NCBI RefSeq assembly: GCF_040361215.1
Contig: NZ_APND01000002.1
Location: 1 to 64,000, forward strand
Length of the DNA stretch: 64,000 bases
Direction of reading: 5' to 3'
From: Salinisphaera dokdonensis
GTDB taxonomy: Bacteria; Pseudomonadota; Gammaproteobacteria; Nevskiales; Salinisphaeraceae
Positions 7,053 to 15,000 of the stretch are shown one piece after another. Every line of letters starts with the position of its first letter. The stretch's first letter is position 1. The notes beneath the pieces are model-generated. The model did not search any database and was not told the origin of the DNA. It saw only the letters and a program-made list of their open reading frames with translations. The position numbers and the translations under genes were made by a program.

Positions 7053-8222
7053 ATGGCTACCGATACCGCCAATCTGCCGACCCGTCACGACGGTGAGACG
7101 CCGGCGCGCCCGCTCTGGCTGCTTGCCGAGCTGACCTATGCCTGCCCGTTGCAGTGTCCGTATTGCAGCAACCCCACCGAAATGGCGCGAATCGGCCGCG
7201 AGATCGACACCGAGGCGTGGAAGAAGGTGCTGCGCCAGGCGCGCGAGATGGGTGCTGCCCAGCTGGGCCTGTCGGGCGGCGAACCGCTGGTCCGCCAGGA
7301 TCTTGAGGAGATCGTGGCCGAAGGTCGGCGGCTGGGTTTCTATTCCAACCTGATCACGTCGGGCATCGGCATGGACGATGACCGCGTGGCGCGCCTTGCC
7401 GAGGCCGGGCTCGATCATATCCAGATCAGTTTCCAGGCCAGCAACGCCGAGATGAACAACTTCCTCGGCGGCACCGACAGCTTCGAGAAGAAGAAGGACA
7501 TGGCCCGCTCGATCAAGCGCCACGGCTACCCGATGGTGCTCAATATCGTGCTGCACCGGAAGAACATCGACGATATCGAAGAGATCATCGCGATGGCCGA
7601 GGCGCTCGATGCCGACTACGTGGAACTGGCCAATACCCAATACTACGGCTGGGCCTGGCACAACCGCGATGCGCTCATGCCCACCCGCGAGCAGCTCGCC
7701 CACGCGGAGCGTGTGACCACCGCATACCGTGAGCGCGGCGGCCGCATGAAGCTCTATTTCATCGTGCCCGATTACTACGAGGACCGGCCCAAGGCCTGCA
7801 TGAGCGGCTGGGGGGATATCTTCCTCACCATCGCGCCCGACGGCGTCGCCCTCCCCTGCCATGCCGCGCGGCAGCTGCCCGGACTCGAGTTCCCGAACGT
7901 GGTCGATCACGATATCGATTGGATCTGGGGCGAATCGCCGGCGTTCAATCATTTCCGCGGCTACGACTGGATGAAGGAACCCTGTCGCAGCTGCTCGGAA
8001 AAGACCAAGGACTTCGGCGGCTGTCGCTGCCAGGCCTATATGCTCACCGGCGACATGTATGCGGCGGACCCGGTCTGTGCCAAGTCACCCGAGCATCATC
8101 TCGTAACCGACGCGGTCGAGCGCGCCAACAACCGGCCTATCGAGGGGCCGACAGCGCAGCCGATTGTGTTCCGCAATCCCAAGAACTCCAAGCGTCTGCA
8201 CGCCGAGCATCGCGAAAGCTGA
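7053..8222 (+). CDS. pqqE: PqqE, radical SAM enzyme of PQQ synthesis
   Basis: The 389-residue radical S-adenosylmethionine enzyme links Glu and Tyr of PqqA, with PqqD as peptide chaperone. The 4Fe-4S SAM motif CPLQCPYC uses Cys31, 35 and 38, followed by the GGEP motif (LSGGEPLV). The C-terminal SPASM-type region has many cysteines (CMSGWG, PCHA, CRSC, GGCRCQ, DPVC) for auxiliary clusters. I chose the ATG at 7053 because the reading frame before it covers pqqA and the hairpin. It converges on pqqD with 47 bp between the genes. No pqqF/pqqG-type protease gene is in the window. Confidence 0.97.
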   Translation: MATDTANLPTRHDGETPARPLWLLAELTYACPLQCPYCSNPTEMARIGREIDTEAWKKVLRQAREMGAAQLGLSGGEPLVRQDLEEIVAEGRRLGFYSNLITSGIGMDDDRVARLAEAGLDHIQISFQASNAEMNNFLGGTDSFEKKKDMARSIKRHGYPMVLNIVLHRKNIDDIEEIIAMAEALDADYVELANTQYYGWAWHNRDALMPTREQLAHAERVTTAYRERGGRMKLYFIVPDYYEDRPKACMSGWGDIFLTIAPDGVALPCHAARQLPGLEFPNVVDHDIDWIWGESPAFNHFRGYDWMKEPCRSCSEKTKDFGGCRCQAYMLTGDMYAADPVCAKSPEHHLVTDAVERANNRPIEGPTAQPIVFRNPKNSKRLHAEHRES

Positions 8223-8269
8223 GCCAGGCCAGGCAAGGCGCACAACCGCGCCGCAATAGGCGCGTCCGC

Positions 8270-8554
8270 TCAGTTGAGCCGCACCCAGCCCTGAGACGCA
8301 GCCAGGCGTAGGAATTCGTACACGTCGCCGGTGACATCGGCGCCGTCGAACGCAGCTGAGAGATCGTCGCAAATCACTTGCACGCTACGCTGCCCATCGC
8401 AGCGCTGCAGGATTTCCGCCGCACTGGGATTGAGCGTGATCATGCCTTCCGGGTAGAGCAGCACATGGCAGTCCTGCGCCGGCTCGAACTGCATGCGATG
8501 ACCACGCGCGATCCGCGGCACGGCCTCGGCGTCTATCGCATCCGGCGCGCTCAT
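8270..8554 (-). CDS. pqqD: PqqD, peptide chaperone of PQQ synthesis
   Basis: The 94-residue protein presents PqqA to PqqE. The sequence fits the PqqD fold: VLLYPEGMITLNPSAAEILQRCDGQRSV resembles the family core in which a Leu/Asn-rich strand is followed by an amphipathic helix ending in Cys-Asp-Gly, and the C-terminal helix reads VYEFLRLAASQGWV. The start ATG overlaps the pqqC stop by 4 bases (8551-8554), so it is the last gene of a tight pqqB-C-D unit on the minus strand and meets pqqE tail to tail. An in-frame extension upstream runs through pqqC and was discarded. Confidence 0.95.
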   Translation of the reverse strand: MSAPDAIDAEAVPRIARGHRMQFEPAQDCHVLLYPEGMITLNPSAAEILQRCDGQRSVQVICDDLSAAFDGADVTGDVYEFLRLAASQGWVRLN

Positions 8555-9294
8555 CGGCTCGCCTCCGGGCAGCTGTGGTACGGCGGCCGATCCTCGACAT
8601 AGGCCATCCACATCGCGTCGAGCATGGTCCATAGCACGTCGAGCTTGAACTGCAGAATGGACATGGCGTGCTCCTGCTCGGCCCGGGTGGTGAAATGATC
8701 GAGCGTGACCCGCAGGCCGTGCTCGACGTCTCGCCGTGCTTCCGACAGGCGCTTGCGGAAATAACTCAGGCCGGAATCGTCGATCCACGGGTAGTGATCC
8801 GGCCAGCCGGTCAGGCGTTGCTGGTGGATTTCCGGCGCAAACAACTCGGTCAGCGATGAGCAGGCGGCTTCCTGCCAAGTCGAACGCCGCGCGAAATTCA
8901 CATAGGCATCGACCGCGAAACGCACGCCGGGCAGCACGTCATCGAGCGAGGCAACACGCTCGCGATCCAGCCCGCAGGCTTCGGCCAGCGCCAGCCAGGC
9001 TTCGATGCCGCCGACCTCGCCTTCCGCACCGTCGTGGTCGAGGATGCGCTGCACCCACAGCCGGCGTGCCTCGGGGTCGGGACAATTCGCGAGCACATTC
9101 GCATCCTTGATGGGAATGCTCACCTGGTAGTAATAGCGGTTGATCACCCAGCCGCGAATCTGCTCCGGCGTGCAATGCCCTTCGTGCATCATCCGATGAT
9201 AGGGATGATGGATGTGATACCGCGCGCCCAAGCCCCGGAGCCGCGCTTCGAACTCGTCGCGCGACCAAGGCGTCATCTCGTCGCGCGTGCTCAT
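8551..9294 (-). CDS. pqqC: PqqC, pyrroloquinoline-quinone synthase
   Basis: The cofactor-less oxidase catalyses the last ring closure and oxidation that yields PQQ. At 247 residues it matches the family length. The TENA-like all-helical fold is recognisable from YHIHHPYHRMMHEG near the N-terminus, GWVINRYYYQVSIPIKDANVLANC, and LDHDG with the conserved His. The gene overlaps pqqB (ATGA at 9291-9294) and pqqD by 4 bases each, so the three are translationally coupled. Confidence 0.97.
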   Translation of the reverse strand: MSTRDEMTPWSRDEFEARLRGLGARYHIHHPYHRMMHEGHCTPEQIRGWVINRYYYQVSIPIKDANVLANCPDPEARRLWVQRILDHDGAEGEVGGIEAWLALAEACGLDRERVASLDDVLPGVRFAVDAYVNFARRSTWQEAACSSLTELFAPEIHQQRLTGWPDHYPWIDDSGLSYFRKRLSEARRDVEHGLRVTLDHFTTRAEQEHAMSILQFKLDVLWTMLDAMWMAYVEDRPPYHSCPEASR

Positions 9295-10202
9295 AACTGG
9301 ATTTCCATGCCGTCATACGCCACTTCAACGCCCTCGGCCTCGACCGTCGCGCGCTCCGGCGAATCCGGATCGAGGATCGGGTTGGTGTTGTTGATATGGA
9401 TGAGCACGCGGCGCGTGGACGGAAAATCCGCGAGCCAGGCCAGCATGCCGTTCTCGCCGGACTGCGGCAGATGGCCCATCTCGGCGGCGGGCTTCACGCC
9501 TACGCCCTGGTCGATCATCTCGGTTTCGGTAAAAAAAGTGCCATCGACCAGCAGGCAGTCCGACTCGCGCGCAATGTCAGCGATGCTCTCGTCCGGCGCG
9601 CCGAGGCCGGGCGCGTAGAACAACGTGCCGCCGGTGGCATCGTCGGTGACGATCAGGCCGATGTTGTCGCCCGGATGTGGATCGCCACGGTGCGGCGAAT
9701 ACGGCGGCGCGGCCGAAGACAGCTCGACGGCCCGGAACGACAGCCCCGGCACGCCGTCGATCGCAAACGACGCCGCCGCGGTATCGATCTCGTGCCAGTC
9801 CACACCGCAGTAGTGCTCGAGCACGTTGAACAACGGCAAGCCGGTGGTCAGATCTTCATAGACCGGACGCGTGGACCAGATCGGCAGGGTATCGCCCTCG
9901 CGCAGGATGATCAGGCCCGTAGCGTGATCGATCTGGCTATCCATGAGCAGGATCGCGCCGATGCCGGTGCCACGTTTACCGGGTGCCGGTCGCAGGGCGG
10001 GGAAATCCAGCACCTGCTGGCGCACATCGGGCGAGGCGTTGACCAGCAGCCAGTGCTTGTAATCGGCGCTGACGGCGATCGACGACTGGGTTCGCGCGGT
10101 CGCACGCGTGGTGCCTTCATGCAGTTGGTGGTTCAGCCCGACGTTGGTGTTCCACTGCGGGAAACCGCCGCCGGCGGCCGATCCGAGCACGCGTACATAC
10201 AT
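9291..10202 (-). CDS. pqqB: PqqB, metallo-beta-lactamase-fold PQQ biosynthesis protein lacking the N-terminal Cys motif
   Basis: The 303-residue protein starts MYVRVLGSAAGGGFPQWN as in the family and keeps the later signatures DSQIDHATGL, SAAPPYSPHRGDPHPGDN and LIHINNTNPILD. PqqB is thought to hydroxylate the cross-linked Glu-Tyr intermediate. In most homologues the N-terminal PQWN is followed by a Cys-rich CNCxxC stretch; here the positions read TNVGLN with no cysteine. The gene heads the pqqB-C-D operon and has its own sigma-54 promoter at 10246-10261. Confidence 0.95.
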   Translation of the reverse strand: MYVRVLGSAAGGGFPQWNTNVGLNHQLHEGTTRATARTQSSIAVSADYKHWLLVNASPDVRQQVLDFPALRPAPGKRGTGIGAILLMDSQIDHATGLIILREGDTLPIWSTRPVYEDLTTGLPLFNVLEHYCGVDWHEIDTAAASFAIDGVPGLSFRAVELSSAAPPYSPHRGDPHPGDNIGLIVTDDATGGTLFYAPGLGAPDESIADIARESDCLLVDGTFFTETEMIDQGVGVKPAAEMGHLPQSGENGMLAWLADFPSTRRVLIHINNTNPILDPDSPERATVEAEGVEVAYDGMEIQL

Positions 10203-10245
10203 GGCTTTCGTCCTTGCGCATCAATAGGTCTGATCCGACTCTCAA

Positions 10246-10261
10246 GGCAGGAGTCGTGCCA
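10246..10261 (-). promoter_or_regulatory. Sigma-54 promoter of pqqB-C-D
   Basis: On the minus strand the sequence is TGGCACGACTCCTGCC: GG-N10-GC with a perfect TGGCACG -24 block and CTGC at -12. Transcription would start near 10235, 33 bp before pqqB. It lies in the 98-bp gap behind the AcoR-type gene. Confidence 0.75.
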
Positions 10262-10300
10262 GACCATGATCGCGCACAAGAGCGCACGATCGGGCGCGGA

Positions 10301-12268
10301 TCAACGCTCGCGCGAAGGCGGAATCTCGTGCTTCTTCATCTTCCGATACAGCGTGTTGCGGCTCATCGAAAGCTGCCCCGCAGTATTGGTGATGTTCCAG
10401 CGATTCTCGTCCAGCGCCGACAGCAGTGCGGCACGTTCGGCACAGTCGAGCGGATTGGCGCTGGCCGAGTCGGCACTGCAGCCGGCGGTGCCGGATTCGC
10501 CGCGATGCGCATCGACTTGGTCGGTGAGCTCTGCCGGCAGATCGGACAGCCGGATGATCGAGTCCTCGCAGAGCGCGAGCGCGGTACGCATCACGTTGCG
10601 CATCTGGCGGATGTTGCCCGGCCAGTCGTAGCGCACGAGTGCGGAGAGCGCGTCTTCGGCGACCTTGATCGCGACTTCGCCGTCGTGTTCGAACGCGACA
10701 ACGCTGCGCAACAAACTGTGCAGATCCGCGCGCTCGCGTACCGCGGGCAGCGTGAGCGTGATGCCATTGAGGCGGTAGTACAGGTCCTTGCGAAAACCAC
10801 CGGACTCGACCAGATCGGCGAGGTCCGCATGGGTGGCCGAGATCACGTTGAGATCGACCGGGATCGGCGTTTCGCTACCCAGGGGCACCACTTCGCGTTC
10901 TTCAAGAACACGCAGCAGACGGGTCTGCAATTCGACCGGCATATCGCCGATCTCGTCCAGAAACAGCGTGCCGCCGGACGACTGCAGAATCTTGCCGCGC
11001 ATGCCGTCGCGCCGTGCGCCGGTGAACGCTCCCGGCTTGTAGCCAAACAGTTCGGACTCGATCAGCGTTTCAGGGATTGCGGCACAGTTGACGGCCACGA
11101 ACGGTGACGCCGAGCGCCGGCTCACGCCGTGAATCGCGCGGGCAAAGACTTCCTTGCCGGTACCGGTCTCGCCGCGCAGCATGATCTGAACCTGGCGATC
11201 GACCACGCGCCGTGCACAGCGCACATTCTCGGCCATGCGTGGGTCCGACCCCTGCAGGTCGGCAAAGCCGCGCGTCTGATGCCGGCGCGCGGCACTGATT
11301 CGCAGCGCCGCATCGTCGTTATGGGCCGCCGTAACACGCTGGCTACGATTGACCTCGGCTGGCGAACGCGCACGAGCGTAGTAACGACGCCCGCGCCGGT
11401 GCTCGTGCAGCGGCCAGACGGTCTGTGTCTTGGCGCCGGCCCGCTCGGCGAGCGCCGCCGCGTCCATATCGAATATCTCGTCGATGGCCCGGCCCGTCAG
11501 CTCTTCACGTCGATCGCAGCCCAGCTGCATCGCCGCACTGTCGTCGACAGCCACGATATGGCCGCTCTCGTCCACGGCGATCATACCGTCGTGAATAAGG
11601 CTGACGAACTCCGGCCGGCTGTGGAAACGCAGCACCAGGTTTTCGCTGTTGGCGTTGAGGAAGATGCACTTTTCGATCAGCCGCGCCGACATGCTCACCA
11701 GGGCCACGGTATGGGTCTGGCCGGCACGCGTGCCCTCACATTGCACGGACGAGGCGTCGAGCACCGCGAGCAAGTTGCCCTGCGCGTTGCGAATTGGTGC
11801 CGCCGAACAGCTTAACGAGGTGTTGCGGTTGGCGAAGTGATCGGCGCAGTGGATGGTCACCGGACGATGTTCGACGATGCAGGTGCCGATACCGTTGGTC
11901 CCCTGGCGAAACTCGCTCCAGTCGGCGCCGTCCCACAGGCCAGCCGCACGAAAGCTGGTACGCAGCGCCTGCTCGACCCGGTTATAGAGAATCACGCCGT
12001 GGGCGTCGGTGAGCAGCAACGCATAGCCGGAACCGGCAATCTGAGCGGCGAGGTTCTCCATCTCGGCGCGGGCGATCGAAACCACCTCGCCGAGCTCGTC
12101 GCGATGTTCGCTGAGTTTGCTGCGAGAGACGACATCCAGCTCGATCCGGGCCGGATCGAGACCATAGTCACGAATGCATCGGTCCCACGAGCCGGCCACG
12201 AGATCCGGCGTATTCGGCCGGGCACGGGCAGACATCGCAGACGGACGCTGCGTCGCTGGGTTGATCAT
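10301..12268 (-). CDS. AcoR-type sigma-54 activator (GAF - PAS - AAA+ - Fis)
   Basis: The 655-residue enhancer-binding protein belongs to the AcoR group, which senses small alcohols, ketones or acetoin. The N-terminal GAF-like region (about 60-200) includes TNGIGTCIVEHRPVTIH, and a PAS-like segment (about 210-270) includes DGMIAVDESGHIVAVDDSA. The AAA+ domain has Walker A GETGTGKE, an intact GAFTGA loop and Walker B LFLDEIG. A Fis-type helix-turn-helix ends the protein (ITNTAGQLSMSRNTLYRKM). The start at 12268 was chosen for its GGAGGAG site 6 bases upstream; an ATG 33 bases earlier lacks one. It is divergent from the aldehyde dehydrogenase, which has a sigma-54 promoter, and lies upstream of pqqB-C-D. 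Unlike the NtrC-type protein at 3841, all its catalytic motifs are intact. Confidence 0.92.
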   Translation of the reverse strand: MINPATQRPSAMSARARPNTPDLVAGSWDRCIRDYGLDPARIELDVVSRSKLSEHRDELGEVVSIARAEMENLAAQIAGSGYALLLTDAHGVILYNRVEQALRTSFRAAGLWDGADWSEFRQGTNGIGTCIVEHRPVTIHCADHFANRNTSLSCSAAPIRNAQGNLLAVLDASSVQCEGTRAGQTHTVALVSMSARLIEKCIFLNANSENLVLRFHSRPEFVSLIHDGMIAVDESGHIVAVDDSAAMQLGCDRREELTGRAIDEIFDMDAAALAERAGAKTQTVWPLHEHRRGRRYYARARSPAEVNRSQRVTAAHNDDAALRISAARRHQTRGFADLQGSDPRMAENVRCARRVVDRQVQIMLRGETGTGKEVFARAIHGVSRRSASPFVAVNCAAIPETLIESELFGYKPGAFTGARRDGMRGKILQSSGGTLFLDEIGDMPVELQTRLLRVLEEREVVPLGSETPIPVDLNVISATHADLADLVESGGFRKDLYYRLNGITLTLPAVRERADLHSLLRSVVAFEHDGEVAIKVAEDALSALVRYDWPGNIRQMRNVMRTALALCEDSIIRLSDLPAELTDQVDAHRGESGTAGCSADSASANPLDCAERAALLSALDENRWNITNTAGQLSMSRNTLYRKMKKHEIPPSRER

Positions 12269-12430
12269 CTGCTCTCCTCCGTGAAGACATGGCCGGGCCA
12301 CGCTTCTTAATTATTATTTTGTCTGCGTCTATCGAGGTCTTTTATTGACGCGCAGTCTTGCCTTGTTTTAGCAGTTTTGGCGACGCTGCACAACTCGCCG
12401 CCGCCGATCTGGCGCAGCGTGCAACACGGC

Positions 12431-12448
12431 TGTCCCACATGCGTGACA
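12431..12448. promoter_or_regulatory. Putative enhancer site for the AcoR-type activator
   Basis: TGTCCCACATGCGTGACA is an imperfect dyad (TGTC-x-C-x-CATG-x-G-x-GACA) 62 bp before the -24 element of the aldehyde dehydrogenase promoter. A second dyad, GCTGTC-N8-GACAGC, lies downstream of that promoter at 12546-12565. The rest of the 371-bp divergent region shows only GC-rich sequence. Confidence 0.45.
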
Positions 12449-12509
12449 GTCGCCACACACGCCTTTGCCGGATCGCCTGCAAATGCCGCGTTTACGGCGC
12501 TTTCCCGCG

Positions 12510-12525
12510 TGGCCTGAATCTTGCG
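12510..12525 (+). promoter_or_regulatory. Sigma-54 promoter of the aldehyde dehydrogenase gene
   Basis: TGGCCTGAATCTTGCG has GG-N10-GC spacing and a TTGC -12 element. Transcription would start near 12536, leaving a leader of about 100 nt before the ATG at 12640. Confidence 0.7.
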
Positions 12526-12639
12526 ATTCCCCCGGCAGGCGCGCAGCTGTCCGCAAGTCGACAGCGGGCGCTCGCAACGCAAGCCACGGCGGTATCCAAT
12601 CGCCGGGTGATTACAAAAATGACCGGAGGAGTAAATAAG

Positions 12640-14151
12640 ATGAGTGCTGTAGCTGCTTCTGAAGTATCGCTCGAACCGAGCGTCCAGCAATTTATCGATA
12701 GCCCGCGCAAGATGCTCATCGGCGGCCAGTGGGTCGCTGCCGAGTCGGGCGAGACTTTCGATGTGTACAACCCGTCCACCGACAAAGTGATTGCCCAGGC
12801 GCAGTCGGCGTCCAAGGTCGATGTCGACAAGGCCGTGAAAGCGGCCCGCAAGGCGTTCGACGATGGCCCCTGGACCAAGATGGCCCCGGCCGAGCGCCAG
12901 CAGATCGTCTGGAAGATCGGCGATCTGATCATGCATTACCAGGAAGAGCTGGCTCAGCTCGAATCCCTGGACAACGGCAAGCCGATTTCCATCTCACGTG
13001 CCGCCGATGTGCCGCTGGCCGCGGAGATGTTTCGCTACATGGCCGGCTGGGCGACCAAGCTCACGGGGCAGATGATCACCCCCACGGTGCCTTATGCGCC
13101 GGGCGCGGAATGGCATGCCTACACCCGTCGCGAGCCGGTCGGTGTCTGCGGCCAGATCATTCCCTGGAACTTCCCGCTGCTGATGGCGGCCTGGAAGCTG
13201 GCGCCTGCGTTGGCGACCGGCAATACCGTCGTCATGAAGCTGGCCGAGGAGACCCCGCTGTCGGGCCTGAAGCTGGCCGAAATCATGCAGGAAGCCGGCG
13301 TGCCGGACGGCGTGGTCAACATCATCACCGGTTTCGGTGAAGAAGCCGGCGCCCCGATTGCGGCGCATCCGGATGTCGACAAGATCGCGTTCACGGGCTC
13401 GACCGAAGTCGGCCGGCTGATCGTCGATGCTGCCAAGGGCAACCTCAAGAAGGTATCGCTGGAACTGGGCGGCAAGTCGCCGAACATCATCCTAGACGAC
13501 GCCGATCTCGAGAAGGCGATCCCCGGTGCGGCGAACGCCATCTTCTTCAACCACGGCCAGTGCTGTGCGGCCGGCTCGCGTCTTTTCGTGCACGAAAAGA
13601 TCTACGACCAAGTCGTGGAAGGCGTTGCGGATTTCGCCCGTAACATCAAGCTCGGCCCGGGTCTGGACCCGGAAACCCAGATGGGGCCCCTGGTTTCACG
13701 CACGCAGTTCGATCGCGTGACCGGCTTTCTCGAATCCGGCAAGAGCCAGGGCGCGACAGCAGCGGCCGGCGGCGGACGCGGCGATGGCGAAGGCTACTTC
13801 GTACAACCCACTGTGCTCACCGACGTGTCGGATGACATGAAGGTCGTACAGGAAGAGATCTTCGGGCCGGTCGTGACTGCCACGAAGTTCACCGACGTCG
13901 ACGCGGACCTCGTCCGTCGTGCCAACGACACGGTGTTCGGCCTGGCGTCCGGCGTGTGGACGCAGGACGTCGGTCGTGCCCACAAGCTGGCCGCGAAACT
14001 GCGCGCCGGTACGGTATGGGTCAACTGCTACAACATCTTCGATGCGGCGCTGCCGTTCGGCGGCTACAAGCAGTCGGGCTGGGGCCGTGAGATGGGCGAG
14101 CAGGTGCTCAATAACTACACCGAGTGCAAGGCCGTGACGGTCGCCCTCTAA
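12640..14151 (+). CDS. NAD(P)-dependent aldehyde dehydrogenase
   Basis: The 503-residue class I/II-type aldehyde dehydrogenase oxidises aldehydes to acids and probably handles the product of the quinoprotein alcohol dehydrogenase. The general base is Glu275 (LELGGKSPN) and the nucleophile Cys309 in FFNHGQCC. Coenzyme-binding PWNFP and FTGSTEVG are present. The start at 12640 has a GGAGGAG site (12625-12631); an in-frame extension to 12358 has no such site and crosses the promoter. It is divergent from the AcoR-type activator and most resembles the AldA/ExaC-like enzymes found near quinoprotein alcohol oxidation genes. Confidence 0.95.
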   Translation: MSAVAASEVSLEPSVQQFIDSPRKMLIGGQWVAAESGETFDVYNPSTDKVIAQAQSASKVDVDKAVKAARKAFDDGPWTKMAPAERQQIVWKIGDLIMHYQEELAQLESLDNGKPISISRAADVPLAAEMFRYMAGWATKLTGQMITPTVPYAPGAEWHAYTRREPVGVCGQIIPWNFPLLMAAWKLAPALATGNTVVMKLAEETPLSGLKLAEIMQEAGVPDGVVNIITGFGEEAGAPIAAHPDVDKIAFTGSTEVGRLIVDAAKGNLKKVSLELGGKSPNIILDDADLEKAIPGAANAIFFNHGQCCAAGSRLFVHEKIYDQVVEGVADFARNIKLGPGLDPETQMGPLVSRTQFDRVTGFLESGKSQGATAAAGGGRGDGEGYFVQPTVLTDVSDDMKVVQEEIFGPVVTATKFTDVDADLVRRANDTVFGLASGVWTQDVGRAHKLAAKLRAGTVWVNCYNIFDAALPFGGYKQSGWGREMGEQVLNNYTECKAVTVAL

Positions 14152-14197
14152 ACCGGGCGTGTTGCTGCATCCTTGTCTCCCCCAAGGATGCCCCCGA

Positions 14198-14232
14198 GCC
14201 GGCTGCGCCCTTTGGCAGCCGGCTTTTCTTTT
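14198..14232 (+). terminator. Rho-independent terminator after the aldehyde dehydrogenase
   Basis: A 9-bp stem GCCGGCTGC/GCAGCCGGC with an 8-base loop is followed by TTTTCTTTT. A smaller hairpin (CATCCTT/AAGGATG, 14168-14190) lies just before it. Confidence 0.9.
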
Positions 14233-14352
14233 ACTGGCCACCGCTTAGACGTGACGGATACGCTATCTTGTAGATAGAACGCGCATCACGCGCGCAGCAC
14301 CACAGGTGCAAAGGGCCGGCATCCGATCCGGCCGGTGGAGGAGAGAACACGC

Positions 14353-14991
14353 ATGACGAGCCAATCGATCCGGGTGCTGCTGGTCGACGACCACGCGGTC
14401 GTGCGCGCCGGCTATGGGCGGCTGCTTAAGATGGCCGGCGATATCGAGGTTGTCGGCGAGGCCGACAGCGGCGAACGCGCCTATGCCCTATCTCGCGAGC
14501 AGGATTTCGATGTCATCGTCATGGACCTGTCCCTGCCGGGCATGAGCGGTATCGAAGCCACCCGGCGTATCTGCAGTCGCAATCCCGGCACGCGCATTCT
14601 GGTGTTCTCCGTCCACGAAGAAGAAATCTTCGTACGCCGCGCGCTGGCTGCCGGCGCCACCGGTTATATCGGCAAGCGCGCCGTTGCCGACGTGCTGATT
14701 GATGCCGTACGCCAGGTCGCAAAGGGCAAACGCTATATCGGCGCGGCACTGGTCGACGAAGAGGCCGCGCCCGCGGAAATCGACAGCCCCCTCTCCTGTC
14801 TGTCGTCGCGTGAGTTCGAGATCTTTCGGCTGCTCGCCTCGGGCGCCAGCGTCAACGCGATTGCCGACGAACTCTTTCTCAGCCCCAAGACCGTGGCCAA
14901 CCATGCCTCGCGGCTGCGCGCGAAACTCGGCGTCGGCGGCACCGCCGACCTGACTCGTCTGGCGATCCGTACCGGCGTCGTCGGGCTGTAA
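14353..14991 (+). CDS. NarL/LuxR-type response regulator
   Basis: The 212-residue protein has a receiver domain (acidic pair Asp12-Asp13, phospho-acceptor Asp58, Lys at about 102) and a C-terminal LuxR-type helix-turn-helix (LSSREFEIFRLLASGASVNAIADELFLSPKTVANH). The start has GGAGGAG 10 bases upstream; an ATG 18 bases earlier would overlap that site. The sensor kinase follows 9 bp downstream. Similar pairs (ExaE/ErbR group in Pseudomonas) control quinoprotein alcohol oxidation, and the position beside the aldehyde dehydrogenase and pqq genes fits that role. Confidence 0.93.
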   Translation: MTSQSIRVLLVDDHAVVRAGYGRLLKMAGDIEVVGEADSGERAYALSREQDFDVIVMDLSLPGMSGIEATRRICSRNPGTRILVFSVHEEEIFVRRALAAGATGYIGKRAVADVLIDAVRQVAKGKRYIGAALVDEEAAPAEIDSPLSCLSSREFEIFRLLASGASVNAIADELFLSPKTVANHASRLRAKLGVGGTADLTRLAIRTGVVGL

Positions 14992-15000
14992 CCACTCCCA

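Noticed and set aside
8223..8269. A REP-like element between pqqE and pqqD
   Set aside because: Only a short GCGCC-N6-GGCGC hairpin and a loose resemblance to the block at 27022-27111 are seen; not enough to call a repeat.
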